Assembly: GCA_032690845.1 (NCBI GenBank)
Contig: CM064428.1
Location: 21,116,001-21,180,000, forward strand
Reading direction: 5' to 3'
DNA length: 64,000 nucleotides
DNA from: Eleusine coracana subsp. coracana
Lineage: Eukaryota; Streptophyta; Magnoliopsida; Poales; Poaceae
Made by a program: the position numbers and the translations under genes. Below the pieces are notes generated by a model. The model was not told the DNA's origin, searched no databases, and saw nothing but the letters and a program-made list of their open reading frames with translations. The number at the start of each line of letters is the position of its first letter. The first letter of the stretch is position 1. Of the stretch, positions 47,367-57,624 are shown piece after piece.

Positions 47367-48932
47367 TCACCCGTTGGTGTCAATCGTAGAAATTTTATGT
47401 GCGAGTTCCAACTTAGTGAATTGATGCTCAACTTGTGCTAATGGAACCCACTTTTCTTTCAGAGTGTCATCAGAGCATGGACTCGTAGTCACCATATTTG
47501 TAGCATGAAAATCTGGGTTAACAACATCAGGTTGGAGTGCCAACCTCTTTTCATCAATGGCCCTTTGCAGCCACTCTTTAAAAGCAACACAATCCTCAAT
47601 TAGGTGTCCAACATATCGATGATATGGGCAGTAAAGAGGATTGTTTGTCATTCCCACTTGATCAGGCCTTTTGAGCTCTGGTAAACTAAGATAATTATGT
47701 TCAATAACTTGGTTGAAGAAGCCTTTAATTAGATCTCGACGGAATATATATTGCTTCTTGAGCAATTCTTGCATGGAGGGACGTGACCTACCACCAAATG
47801 CTTCATTTCTAGCGCCTAAAATAGGAACTTTTCCTGGCTGCGTCATGGAGCCAATTCTTGCCGTGTTTGCCTCTGATAGTGCTTTTGGCTTTGCATTGTT
47901 GTTATTATTCGACTTCATGGTTGGATTGAACCTTTTAGAGTTATCAGAGTTGCTAGCATTTTTGTAGAGCTCCATGATCTGAGGACACTTCTCAAATTCC
48001 AATTTTGTTGCTGCCACAGCTGAGTTGGGCATGCTAAAATTTTTAGGCTCACGCCGAGAAGATTCTAGTGACCAATGTTGTTGCATGCCATGGATGCACA
48101 TACTAACGGCCTGTTTGGGGTGCATTTCTCGAGCGAGACGCACATAACTATTGCGGAAACGGACTATATAGTCATCAATGTTCTCACCCCGCTTTTGTTT
48201 AACTTGCAGAAACTCAACAATTGAAAAGTCCTTTTTCATGGACACAAAGTGACCTTTAAACAACTCTTTCATGGTCTTCCAGTTGGGTACCACACCGACT
48301 AGCAAACAACTATACCAATGAAAGGCTGCCCCCGTCAAGGAGCCAGAAAATTGTCGTAGCAACAAGGATGGTGTCCGAGCGGTGTCTCCACACATCGCCT
48401 CAAAGTATGCCAAATGCTCCCTCGCATCTCCCGTGCCATCAAATTGAAAAAACTTAGGCGGGTGCCACCCCCCAGGGAAAGGTATTAAATCATGCCAAGC
48501 TTCATATGGCTTGTCAAGTTCACTCTCAAAAGCTTGCGGGGACTGATCTACTGCAATTTGTTTCATTTTTTTGTCCACTAAATATTCAATGATATTATGA
48601 TAATTCCTCAATGTATTTGGGGGAGGAGTTTCATTAATGCCAATCGCCATATGCGGATTGGTAACAAATATATTATGGGCTTCATTCTCTAGTTCCTCCA
48701 ATTGTGGATCAACAAATGCAGCAGAGGACTGTTGGGGAACGCCAATCCCCACATTTTTTAGAAGATCCCCGAGCAGGCCCACTTGGGCTGTTAATTGGTC
48801 TAGTTGTTGTTGCTGGATGCGGAGTCGTTCTTGTGTGTCTGCATCATGTGACCCTGACGCTCCTGCATCCGTATGTATATTCGTGGCTGGGGGGAGGCTT
48901 TTTACCCACTCCATCCTCATCCTCTGTTCCAT
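47367..48932 (-). pseudogene. Tat-group gag, nearly full open frame
   Basis: A 521-residue open frame. It shows a coiled-coil-like N-terminus (QQQLDQLTAQVGLLGDLL), the retrotransposon gag domain (PPKFFQFDGTGDAREHLAYF, LLRQFSGSLTGAAFHWY, LFKGHFVSMKKDFSIVEFL) and an unusual C-terminal zinc knuckle (CPYHRYVGHLIEDC). This is the longest intact retroelement frame in the window. The frame overlaps that of the ORF before it (48844-48932), where a shift near 48900 may join them. Listed as a pseudogene because the element as a whole is broken; this frame itself has no internal stop. Confidence 0.85.
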
Positions 48933-50211
48933 TCAGAGCATCACCATCGATCACCACATGAGCTGGTGCAATGTTTTGATTTTCATCTTGACTCTCGCTA
49001 TCCGACACAATAGAATAGGCAAGGTCGGAATAACAAGGAGAATCTGGGAGCTCTACTGCCTCTGTGGAAGAACTCTCATCAGACCCATCGCCCTCAAGAT
49101 TTTCTAGAACAACCTCGCCAGTTGTATTTATCATTTTCTTAGAGGCCATTGACTTCAAGCGGGTTACAGCCCAAGATTGTCGAGCAACCTTTCCAGCGAG
49201 CCAACATTTTGTGGGAGTCATGACTCCATAGTGATATATGCTCGAGGTGATATTCTCTCTTGTGACAATTTTCCTAGTCTTGTAGCTTTTTTGGATGTGA
49301 TGGGAAGGCATGGAGCCGTTGAAGAAACTCTTACATCATCATTTTTGTGGTTGTTAGACCCTTTGAACCACTTACGTACCCTCCCAAATTTTGGTAGGAG
49401 CCCTTGGGTGAGAGCTGCCTTTGGATTGGGAATGATTTCCTCATCAGAGGGATAAGAAAATTCATGTGTAACTTCTGGAGGCGTCCAGTTGGAGCCATCA
49501 TCTTTTTCCGAGTGCACGCTCATGGCGCCGCACATGGCAATATCATCATTGGCAGCTCCAGCATTCTTGAGGGAAGCATCTAATTTATCAAAATTACCAG
49601 AGGTTTCCTATCGTTCTTGGGAAATGACATTGCTTTCTCCTTCCCATCCCTATTAACAATTTTATTAGATTGTTCACACATCAGTGAAGCAGTCAATTCA
49701 TGAGTGATTGTCTTCTCACCGACCTCCATAGGAGTGGGTGATGGGGTCTTCATGTGTGTATGATTGTCCTGAACATTTCTAGGGGAGTTATCTTGTTGCA
49801 CCCCTCCCCCAGATGTCGCGGTAGCACTCTGGTGGAGAAGCTGGCTATTTGGCACTTCTTCTCTTGCAGGATCTTGTAACTGACGTGGTCTTGGGACAAG
49901 ACGGTCAACCAAGAATTGGTACCTCTCATTTTCCAATATGGTAGGCGAGAGGCGTAAGGTGACTTCATCATAAAATGGGTGCACTTGCCCTTCAGGCCGA
50001 ACTCGAACATGTACACGTCCAAGGACCAGTTCTTGAAGCTCTTGATACAGAGCCCATTGATTTCTTCTTTTGTTCTCACGTTTGCGCTGATTTGACGAAG
50101 GCACACATGGGTTTCTGGGTGGAACTGTTGGAGTTGGCAGGATAGGAGTAACTTGGGGTCCGGAGGAAGACGCAACCTGCTAGTTAGGTATTCTTCCCAT
50201 AGGCTGGACAA
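48844..50211 (-). pseudogene. Upstream ORF region of the Tat-group element
   Basis: Open pieces at 50211-49750, 50104-49580, 49535-49218 and 49311-48844 lie ahead of gag in several frames. They are charged and Ser-rich (GDGSDESSSTEAVELPDSP) with no recognised domain. An extra ORF before gag is known from Ogre-like elements, which makes a broken copy of such an ORF the likeliest reading. An N-terminal gag extension is the alternative. Confidence 0.5.
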
Positions 50212-50270
50212 ATTGTTGTGCGGCTGGCACTCTGTTTCTTTGTGGTGCGTGTACAGAAGATGATCCCCGA

Positions 50271-51350
50271 GGATCCTACTGACCGGACAGTCCGGTCTGC
50301 TGATCGGACAATCCGGTCAGTAGGAGTGCAGGGAGGCAGAAGAGGTGCATTTTGCGGAAGCTCCTGGAATGGAGAGAGAAAGTGGACCTGACAGTCTAGT
50401 CCAGTGATCGAACTATCCGGTCAGTTGGAGTTTCAGCAGGGGCAGAGCCAGTTGTGCATCGTGTTGCACTAACTGGACTGTCCGGTCAGTGTGCCCAGGA
50501 AGCTGATTTTGTGGAGCAACGGCTAGTTTGAGGTTGGGAGCCTATATAACTTCATAGCTGGGGTCTTGGAGACCTCTCTTGGCCAGTAGAATCCCTGAGA
50601 GCATTTGGTAAGGTCCAAGAGGAAGAGAGGAGAGCACTAGGAGGAGATATTGCATATCTTGAGAGTCCTAAGGAAGAGTTGCTTGAGCATCTTGCACATC
50701 TAAGGCTAGGGTGTCCTTGAGGATGTGATCTAGATTGTTACTCTTGGTCTATGGTGAGATCTAGACTAGTTAGGTGTCGGTGATCGAGCCTATCATGATC
50801 GGTTATGAAGGCCGTCACACATTTAATTGTACATGGTTTGAGCCCACCGTTGGAAGGGGCATCGCTAGTGAGCGCTGGTGCTGGCTCGAGGAGTCCGGCA
50901 AGTTCTCGAGAGAGGCGAGCTTGAGCTTTGTGCAGTGGTGACGCACACCGTGTCTTCACTCGAGGAGTGATTGCTGGCTCGTGTGCGAGAACTCCACTTG
51001 GTGGCGGGAGGGACCGGGACTCCGGCGGGAGTGGTCCAACGAGGATTAGGGGAAGGCGTCATCCTTCTGAGACCTCAGGAAAAATCATGAGCATTCCTTG
51101 ACCCTCTCTTTACTATTCCACATTTGTGTGCTCTAGTGAGTAGGGTGACTTGTGGCTTGCATAGGCTAGTGTGATTGACTTCCGCAGTTTATCTTATCAT
51201 GAACACTAGCATGGGTAGGGTCTTGGCCTACTAGACTTGCATAGGTTTACTTATCTTGTTAGACTTGAGTAGTGGAATTGAAGTATTTGGAGTCGTGAGC
51301 GGCTTACCGATTCACTCCCCCCCCCTCTCGGTACACCTTCGGTCCTTACA
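50271..51350 (+). repeat. Copia LTR, 5' end truncated
   Basis: It ends CGGTCCTTACA at 51350, the inverse of the TGTAAGGATC start seen in the minus-strand copy. It begins within the palindrome region, about 600-700 bp into a full LTR. TATATAA lies at 50540-50546. A C-tract (51316-51325) lies about 25 bp before its end. Confidence 0.85.
50281..50487. repeat. Palindrome pairs upstream of the copia LTR TATA box
   Basis: Copies of GACCGGACNGTCCGGTC start at 50281 and 50302 (period 21), 50385 and 50406 (period 21), and a single copy at 50471. They lie 50-260 bp upstream of the TATA sequence. Confidence 0.85.
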
Positions 51351-51352
51351 AG

Positions 51353-51364
51353 TGGTATCAAAGC
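51353..51364 (+). promoter_or_regulatory. Primer binding site, tRNA-Met, one mismatch
   Basis: TGGTATCAAAGC lies two bases after the LTR; the usual plant site reads TGGTATCAGAGC. Confidence 0.85.
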
Positions 51365-51403
51365 CAAGTGCTCATCTTTGAGGCTTCACCACATTGAGTA
51401 AGG

Positions 51404-53409
51404 ATGCCAGGACCGGTGGGGACTATTCCCATATTTGATGGTGAGGACTATGCTTATTGGAAGGCTCGCATGCAAGCGTACCTTCAGTCCCTTGATCCAG
51501 AGATATGGTCGGTCACTCACAAGTCCGATGCGAATGTGAACCTACTTGAGCCTGACTACATTAAGTGTAATGTTAAGGCCAATAATGCTTTGTTTGCTTG
51601 CATTTCTAAGGATGTTTTTGCTCAGCTAGATGCTAGTACTACAACACATGGTATCTGGACTGAGATGCAGGGGCTCTATAAGGGCACCAGTGATGTCAAA
51701 GAGGAAAGATATTATGTGCTGAAGAACAACTATGATCACTTCACTAGATTGCCACATGAGAGAGCTAACACTGTTTATTCTCATTTTCATGTAATTGTGG
51801 AGGAGATCAATGCACTTGGGGGATGATTTCAAGATGACGCCTGTCGAGGTGATAAGAAGATTCTTGAGTCTATTCAAAGACCCGAAGTATGAGTCCATCA
51901 TCACCTTCATCTTGCAAGGTGACCTCAAGACCAAGACCATGAAGGAAGTGGTTGGCAAGGTCACCGCCTTCGAGAGCTATCAATTGGGGTTGGATGATCC
52001 TCAACCGTCCAATCTTGCTCTACCGGCTGACAAGCAAGAATCTAGCAAGAGCAAGAAGAACAAGAAGAAGGTGATCATTGAGGATGATGATGAGGGTGAC
52101 TTGACCGAAGACTTGGCTCTTCTCATGAGGAAGATGAAGAACTTCAAGAACAAGTTTGCTTCCAAGTTAAGAGGCAAGTGCTTCAATTGTGGCTCAAAGA
52201 ATCACTTTGTCCGAGAGTGCCCAAAGCCCAAGAAAGATGCATTCAAGTCACAAGATTAAAGTGAAGAAGAAGAAGAAGATCCCAAGGCCAAGCACAAGAA
52301 GAAGAGATACTTCAACAAAGACGAGCAAAGGCAAAGGTAAAGCTCAAGACTACAAAAAGAAGTTCTCTCGCAAGGCACTTGTTGGAGAGTGGACAAGCGA
52401 CAATTCAAGTGATGAGTCCTCTTCCTCATGTGATGAAGAAGTGGCCGGTCTAGCCATGATCAAGACTGCACCTCCATGAGCTCTTCCTCCACCTCCCACG
52501 TGCCTCATAGCCATGAGCCAACTTGGGGAGAGTGAGGATAAGAGCAGTGATGATAGCGATGATGAGGAGCACACGTGCGCCGAGTTGTGGAGCATACTTG
52601 AGCAAGCCCGTGATATCGCCATCAAGAAGTGCAAGATGTTGGAGGTGGTAAGAAAAGAGTGTAAGTTGGCTAAGGACCATGTTGGTGAGCTTGAGAGTGA
52701 GCTCAAGGACCTTGTCACATCTCATGATGCCCTAAACAAGAGTTATGACAAACTCAAGGGTGATTATGTGGAGCTTCATGAGAAGTACAAGGCCCTTGAG
52801 ATCACTTATGAGGCCATCAATATTGAGAACCTTGCCGCTCCCTCCTCTAGTTCATCTAAGAATGATGCTTCTACTATGTGTGATGAACTAACCACCTCGG
52901 TTGAGGTTTCTTCTCTTGAGCCACTTGTTTTGAAGGAATATCACAAGCTCAAGGAAGAGAGGAAGATGGTGATGGACGGCTTTGAGAGGCTCACACGAGG
53001 TAGAGCCATCCACAAGGAGATCCTTGGGAGGAACCTTGTGAACAATGTCTCCCACCGTGGACTTGGCTCATATCCCGCCGCCATCAAAATCATAGGGACG
53101 AGTGATTCCTTCCCCGCATGGATCAAACCCCTTCTTGCCGATGACTACTATTGCGAGAGGTGTTGCAAGGATGGCCACGCCACCAAGGATAGTCCTAGGG
53201 TGAGAAGTTCCATTGCTTTACCTAATGCTAACTTGTTCCATGAGAACACCCACTTCAAGCTTTTTAGGAACAAGGATGACAAGGTGAAAGCCAAGGCTTT
53301 GGGACCACCAAACAAGAGAAGAAAGGTCAAGAGCATATGGGTGCCTAAGTGCATTGTTGATCTTGAGAGATCGACTACGTACAAGTGGGTGCCCAAGAAC
53401 AAGACCTAG
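51404..53409 (+). pseudogene. SIRE-type copia gag
   Basis: The start is the ATG at 51404 (MPGPVGTIPIFDGEDY). The UBN2-type gag core (YWKARMQAYLQSLDPEIW) is followed by a shift near 51815, then FILQGDLKTKTMKEVV and a CCHC knuckle (CFNCGSKNHFVREC). After a second shift near 52250 comes a Ser/Asp-rich stretch, a TGA at about 52478-52480 (CGA to TGA would fit), and a coiled coil (ECKLAKDHVGELESELKDL). A second knuckle is damaged (CERCCKDGHATKDS, last Cys lost). It ends WVPKNKT. The unusual length and coiled coil are typical of SIRE-lineage gag. The protein would form the particle; in this copy it is broken in three places. Confidence 0.85.
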
Positions 53410-54240
53410 TTGTTGTTGGTGGTGGTGGACTAAGTGCTTTCATGAAGATCATGTGAAGTCCACCACAAGTGACATGGACCTCAACGACCTATCTACTCAT
53501 GAGGGAGGTAACCGTGTTAGTTCTTGGTAGTTGTAGTGTGTTTTTCTTTCTCTTGCATTGCATGGTAATTAGGACTCCTTTGTGACTAGTATGCTTTGCA
53601 TCCATGTATGTGTAAATAACTAAAAGAAAAACAAATAAAAATTAGTCATGTCTAACCCATCCAAGATAGCTATAAGCAAGGGGGAGTGCTTGAGATGGTT
53701 GTTTGATTTCTCTCAAGGCAAGGGCATGGCTTATAGTGTGTAAGCTTGGGAGGGGATCAAACTTGACATTGTTAGGTTTCCTTTGTGTCTTCTTTAATAT
53801 TGCTTGCATTCATATGGCATGTTTACTTTCATTGCATATGTAAAATGCTTGTTGCATGCATCATATAGGAAACACAAAGGAGGCTTGTCACATTTGGAGA
53901 TATTAGTGCCTCATGCTCTATATGAGATTACATCTCCGTAAGTGCGACCAAAGGAAAGGATTGTGCTTCATGCCCATTGAGCAAGCTCTTATGAACTCCG
54001 AGGTTAAATCTACTCGTGTGGTTCATGGACTAAGGCTCATACATACCCTTTGGTTCTTATTTGCCTTGGTTCTTATGTGCTCGATCTTTCATTTGGCTTT
54101 TACGAAAACTATGAGGCCATAGTGTGCCACTATTTGAAAATGAGTGTTAGAGAGTTCCCTCTATACTCCAAGTGTGGTGTTCTTTTGTGTGTTTAGCGAG
54201 GGCACTTGGAATTTGGAGAAAGTCCTTGACTCAGCAAATT
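53410..54240 (+). other. Noncoding region after copia gag
   Basis: No pol domain and no gene are seen. GGGGGAGTGCTTGAGATGG (about 53680-53700) is purine-rich but no LTR start follows it. The sequence is AT-rich with short open frames only. Confidence 0.5.
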
Positions 54241-54248
54241 CTGGAAGT

Positions 54249-54430
54249 GACCGTACGGTCCGGTCTTTTGACCGTATAGTCCGGTCAGTGGCACTGGAAA
54301 CAGTGCCTATGGGGGGTCTGGTCGTAGAGGCCGGACGGAACGGTCGTAGAGACCGGACAGTCCAATCTGCAGTGGCCAGCAGACCCCAACCTGACCGGAC
54401 AGTGCGGTGTAGAGACTGGACAGTCCAGTC
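54249..54430. repeat. Three palindrome pairs (GACCGGACNGTCCGGTC)
   Basis: Copies start at 54249 and 54270 (period 21), 54329 and 54351 (period 22, with a half-site GGTCTGGTC 22 bp before), and 54393 and 54414 (period 21). They lie 100-300 bp before a gene-like unit and not inside a recognisable LTR. Confidence 0.85.
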
Positions 54431-54528
54431 AGTTCAGTTGATCGCTTGAAGTGCTTCTCGATCTGTAACCGTTGATTCATTCCTTGACGAATCTCGGCCG
54501 TCTATTGTCAATTTGACCTAGGTCAAAA

Positions 54529-55860
54529 TTGGTTAGAGGAATTTTTGGTTCCTTCCTCGTTCGACCCCGACGCCGAGACCGCGCCCCCGCCTTCCTCTCT
54601 CCAGTCGCCGATGCCGTCGCCCTTATCGCGCCGCCTCAGCCACCAGCACCACGACACACGCCCGCGGCCCCGCACCGCCGCACACTTCCAGAGCAGCCAC
54701 CGCCGCCCTACGCCGCGCCTCCAGCCTTCACTCGCGCGCCGCCGCGTGCCACCGCCTCGGCCTCACCGCTGCGCGCCTCCAGAGCCACCGCCGCAGCTAG
54801 CCGCGCCACCAGTGACGATCAGCGCCGCCTTCTCCACTTCCTCTCCCACGCGCGCAAGAGCAGCTCTTCCCCCTCAGTCGATTGCCAGGGAAAGTCCTCT
54901 TCCTTTTCCCCTCCACCTCCATAGCCGGCAAAAATCCGGCCTTTTAGGCGATCGGTTGCGGTTCTTTGTTCGGTTTCAACTTCGTGATCTTCAGGGTATC
55001 ATGCTTATCCCTCCTTCATCGATATATGCCCTGATTAGCAAGCAATTTAGTTAATTGATGCAATTAGTACTTTTTCCCATTATTAGTTGCATTAATTGAT
55101 TAAATAGCTCAACCTAGCTGCAATTAATTCATTGCTTATCTCTTAATTGCAATTCTAGGGTTTGTCTCCTGTCTAGTCTACAGTTAGATCTTATTGCCTA
55201 TTATTTGACTGTATACTAGATGACTCGCTCTAGCCACATATAGTCGATGATCACTATTGTTACTTTGCATAATTGTCTAGTGATCATGTCCTTTATTCAG
55301 TGCTACGATTTCTATTGCGCATTGTTTCTTAGCGGTGCTTTGCTTGTAGATGTATTATGATCCATGCTTATCCCATCTACACCTATGTGCATGCAGTGAC
55401 AGCAGAGCAGTCAGCAGAGATGGCAGGGTCAGGACAGGATAAAGGCAAGGGGAAGATGCCTGAGAAGCCCAAGACCAAGAAGAGACAGAGATTGGATCCA
55501 GAGTCAGAGAGAGCCATGGATCAGTCACGGAGGACTCCGGGATCACGCTTGATCCTAGAGTAGCCTCATGAGGCACAGGGTCTATGGAGGAGCACCAGGC
55601 AGAGGACAGCACCTCTAGCTGTCGGAGTCGTAACACCGTCGTGGACGCAGCGTACTCCGGTTTCCCATCAGGGGAGATCGTCGAGAACTGCGGATCAGGG
55701 ATCCTCTAGGCAGTAGGAGGAGGAGTCTGAGGAGGAGGAGACTGGAGAGGAGGAGACCTCCGAGTTAGTGTCTGAGGAGCTCATTGAGGAGGCCGAGGAG
55801 TCAGAGGAGGAGGCAGAGCAGACTGTTCCCCAGAGGACAGCTCACTAGGCAGGAGACCCG
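54529..55860 (+). other. Gene-like unit of unknown origin
   Basis: A GC- and CCGCC-rich, Pro/Ala/Arg-coding stretch (about 54545-54925) resembles the 5' exon or leader of a grass gene. A possible intron runs from CTTCAG|GGTATC (about 54993) to GCATGCAG|TGACAG (55396/55397). Behind it an ATG at 55420 opens MAGSGQDKGKGKMPEKPKTK, a basic segment that stops at 55561, and the following DNA encodes an acidic Glu-rich stretch (EEESEEEETGEEE) in another frame. A basic-then-acidic protein with no known domain, broken by stops. It could be a captured host gene piece or the 3' ORF of the copia derivative. Confidence 0.35.
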
Positions 55861-56102
55861 AGGTGCACCTGTGAGGTGTGCATGAGTGTTGGCACTTCCC
55901 AAGTGCCCCTATTATATGTGAATATCACCCCAATTAGAGTATAATTGATACTAATTTGGGCCATTTACCTATGATATTACCTATATATTTGTATATGTGC
56001 TGTTTTGGAGCTTTATTGCAAAAACAGGTAAAATTGGCAATTAAAGTGATGCTGGACAAGACAGGAGTCCAGAACCGATGAAAAGCACTGAAGAAGCCCA
56101 GT

Positions 56103-56405
56103 GCGCCGATCGGCGCCAGCCCATGAGCCGATCGGCGCCAGGGTATTTTGGCCCACAAAAGTGACCGAGGCCATTCCGATGGAAGTTTATCTGATGTTTA
56201 TGAAAGTTTATCTGCGCAAGACACTTGAAAATATTTCGTTAGAAGATTTATGGAACTTCAAGATCTCAACGTGCGGTACAAGACTTTATCTCGAAGGAAA
56301 AGGCCCACATGGCGGCTGTGGAAGACAGAGGAACCGACTCGGAACAGAAACCAGAGAGAACACGGCTTGCGCCGATCGGCGCAATCCTGTGTCGATCGGC
56401 GCAAC
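56103..56405. repeat. LTR palindrome pairs R1 and R2
   Basis: R1: copies start at 56104 and 56126 (period 22). R2: 56370 and 56390 (period 20). R2 ends about 45 bp upstream of the LTR TATA-like sequence. R1 and R2 contain the perfect 14-bp palindrome. Confidence 0.9.
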
Positions 56406-57127
56406 TGACTTATTTGCTAGAAACTGAGTCCTTCACGAGTAGAACCCCTATATATACTTGTAACCCCTAGCCGCGATCAGGACCCTGAGGAGGAGGCAAC
56501 AATGGAACAACAGATTCGTGAGTTAGAGCCACCGAGGCTTGCCCCGTTAGAATAGATCTCTAGTTGAGTTTCAAGAACCATTGGTGTAAGAGTTGTTCCG
56601 TCAAGGTAGGCCATCTCGACGGTGATGAATCTTACTCTATGTATCTCAAGGATGATTGAATATGTTGATGATGGTTTTGGTGATTTGTCTATCTTGATTC
56701 TATAATCATGCATGTGCTTATTCTTATTGCTTAGTTCTAGGCTAAGTAAGTTGATGTTATCTTAATCGTGGTGATTAGGATAGTATTCAGACATTGTATT
56801 GATTATGGTTGCTTGATGACGCCGGTAGTGTGTTTTAGTGGTGATAGCACTAAACCTGCGCAGCACTATTGGATAGTTGAGCAGGGTAAGATACTCGCGT
56901 GATTAAGGGTTTCCTCTCGGCAGCGATAAATTAGGAGCCGCTCATAAAGCAGGGTGGTCTTATTCATTATAGGTTTTCATTGATCCATGTAATTATCCAT
57001 TATGATACTGTTTAATTAGACTATCTGGTTACGATCTCACTAGTAGATATCTGGCTACTCACCGAATAGTTTTAGCCTTGGATTTAGCTTTGACCTTGAC
57101 TTGCACTCTAGTTCAACTTCGCTGGTG

Positions 57128-57270
57128 AACCGATCGACTCAACACCTGCGCCGATCGGCTCAACAACTTAGATCCACAACAGCACCGATCGGCTCAATAC
57201 CTGCGCCGATCGGCTCGACAACTTAGATCTAACAGTGCCAATCGGCTCAACCCTGCACCGATTGACGCAA
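57128..57270. repeat. LTR palindrome pairs R3, R4, R5 in a tandem array
   Basis: Pairs start at 57128 and 57149, 57183 and 57204, 57236 and 57256 (periods 21, 21, 20). The pairs recur every 53-55 bp, with ACAACTTAGATC between them. Confidence 0.9.
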
Positions 57271-57505
57271 CAATAGAATTGCTGTCTGGCGCACCTTTGC
57301 GCTGGCCAGTCTCCCCTTCATACAACCTGAACTTGACAGTAGCCTTGATTAGATCTTTTACTGTTAACTTTGTTTAATTATCTCTAAGGTCTCAGTGGTT
57401 CGATAATACATTAGAATACTCTAAGGGAAAAAGTGCTACAACTGTACACCGTCCTCTTGCGGTATATAAGTGGGTGCGTAGTAACGACCAACAAGCACGT
57501 TTTTC

Positions 57506-57523
57506 TGGCGCCGTTGCCAGGGA
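57506..57523 (+). promoter_or_regulatory. Primer binding site, tRNA-Asp
   Basis: TGGCGCCGTTGCCAGGGA matches the complement of the plant tRNA-Asp 3' end at 17 of 18 positions. It lies 12 bases after the LTR, a usual arrangement for Athila. Confidence 0.9.
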
Positions 57524-57624
57524 CCATAGCAGGTTTTTGAACATTGTTTGATGTATTAGTGTTTAGTCATTGTGCTTTACTTGTCTTTTTAGTACATATA
57601 TGCTGTTAAGTGAAATTAATAGGT

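Larger units (their letters stand above)
38950..50270 (-). mobile_element. Tat-group Ty3/gypsy element, minus strand
   Basis: From right to left: an upstream ORF, gag, protease, RT, RNase H, a second archaeal-type RNase H, integrase and a 3' spacer. The extra RNase H is a hallmark of the Tat lineage (Ogre, Retand and relatives), and ORFs ahead of gag are known from Ogre-like elements. A solo LTR (41071-42839) splits the region before the integrase zinc finger. No LTR of its own is seen: the 5' end is cut at about 50270 by a copia LTR and the 3' end fades into unassigned DNA, so the left limit is a guess. Confidence 0.8.
50271..54240 (+). mobile_element. SIRE-type copia element, gag-only derivative
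   Basis: A 5'-truncated LTR, a primer site, a long gag and about 800 bp of noncoding DNA lie in order. None of the pol domains follows gag. Homology of the LTR to the minus-strand copia LTR at 9005-10278 places it in the same group. The left junction with the Tat element shows no target duplication. Whether it was a non-autonomous element or was deleted later cannot be told; its right limit is uncertain. Confidence 0.7.
55887..57493 (+). repeat. 5' LTR of the right Athila-group element
   Basis: 1607 bp from TGTTGG to CCAACA (57488-57493). The last 100 bp match the left element's LTR; most of the rest does not align by eye. A TATA-like CTATATATAC lies at 56449-56458. Palindrome pairs R1 to R5 are inside. 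Confidence 0.85.

Noticed and set aside
57128..57270. Regular short palindromic repeats that could suggest a CRISPR array
   Set aside because: The repeats are short, degenerate and grouped as pairs, they continue into LTRs and ORFs, and the surroundings are plant retrotransposons.
57506..57523. TGGC-GCCA symmetry in the primer site as another palindrome copy
   Set aside because: The sequence is explained by complementarity to tRNA-Asp and has no partner 21 bp away.
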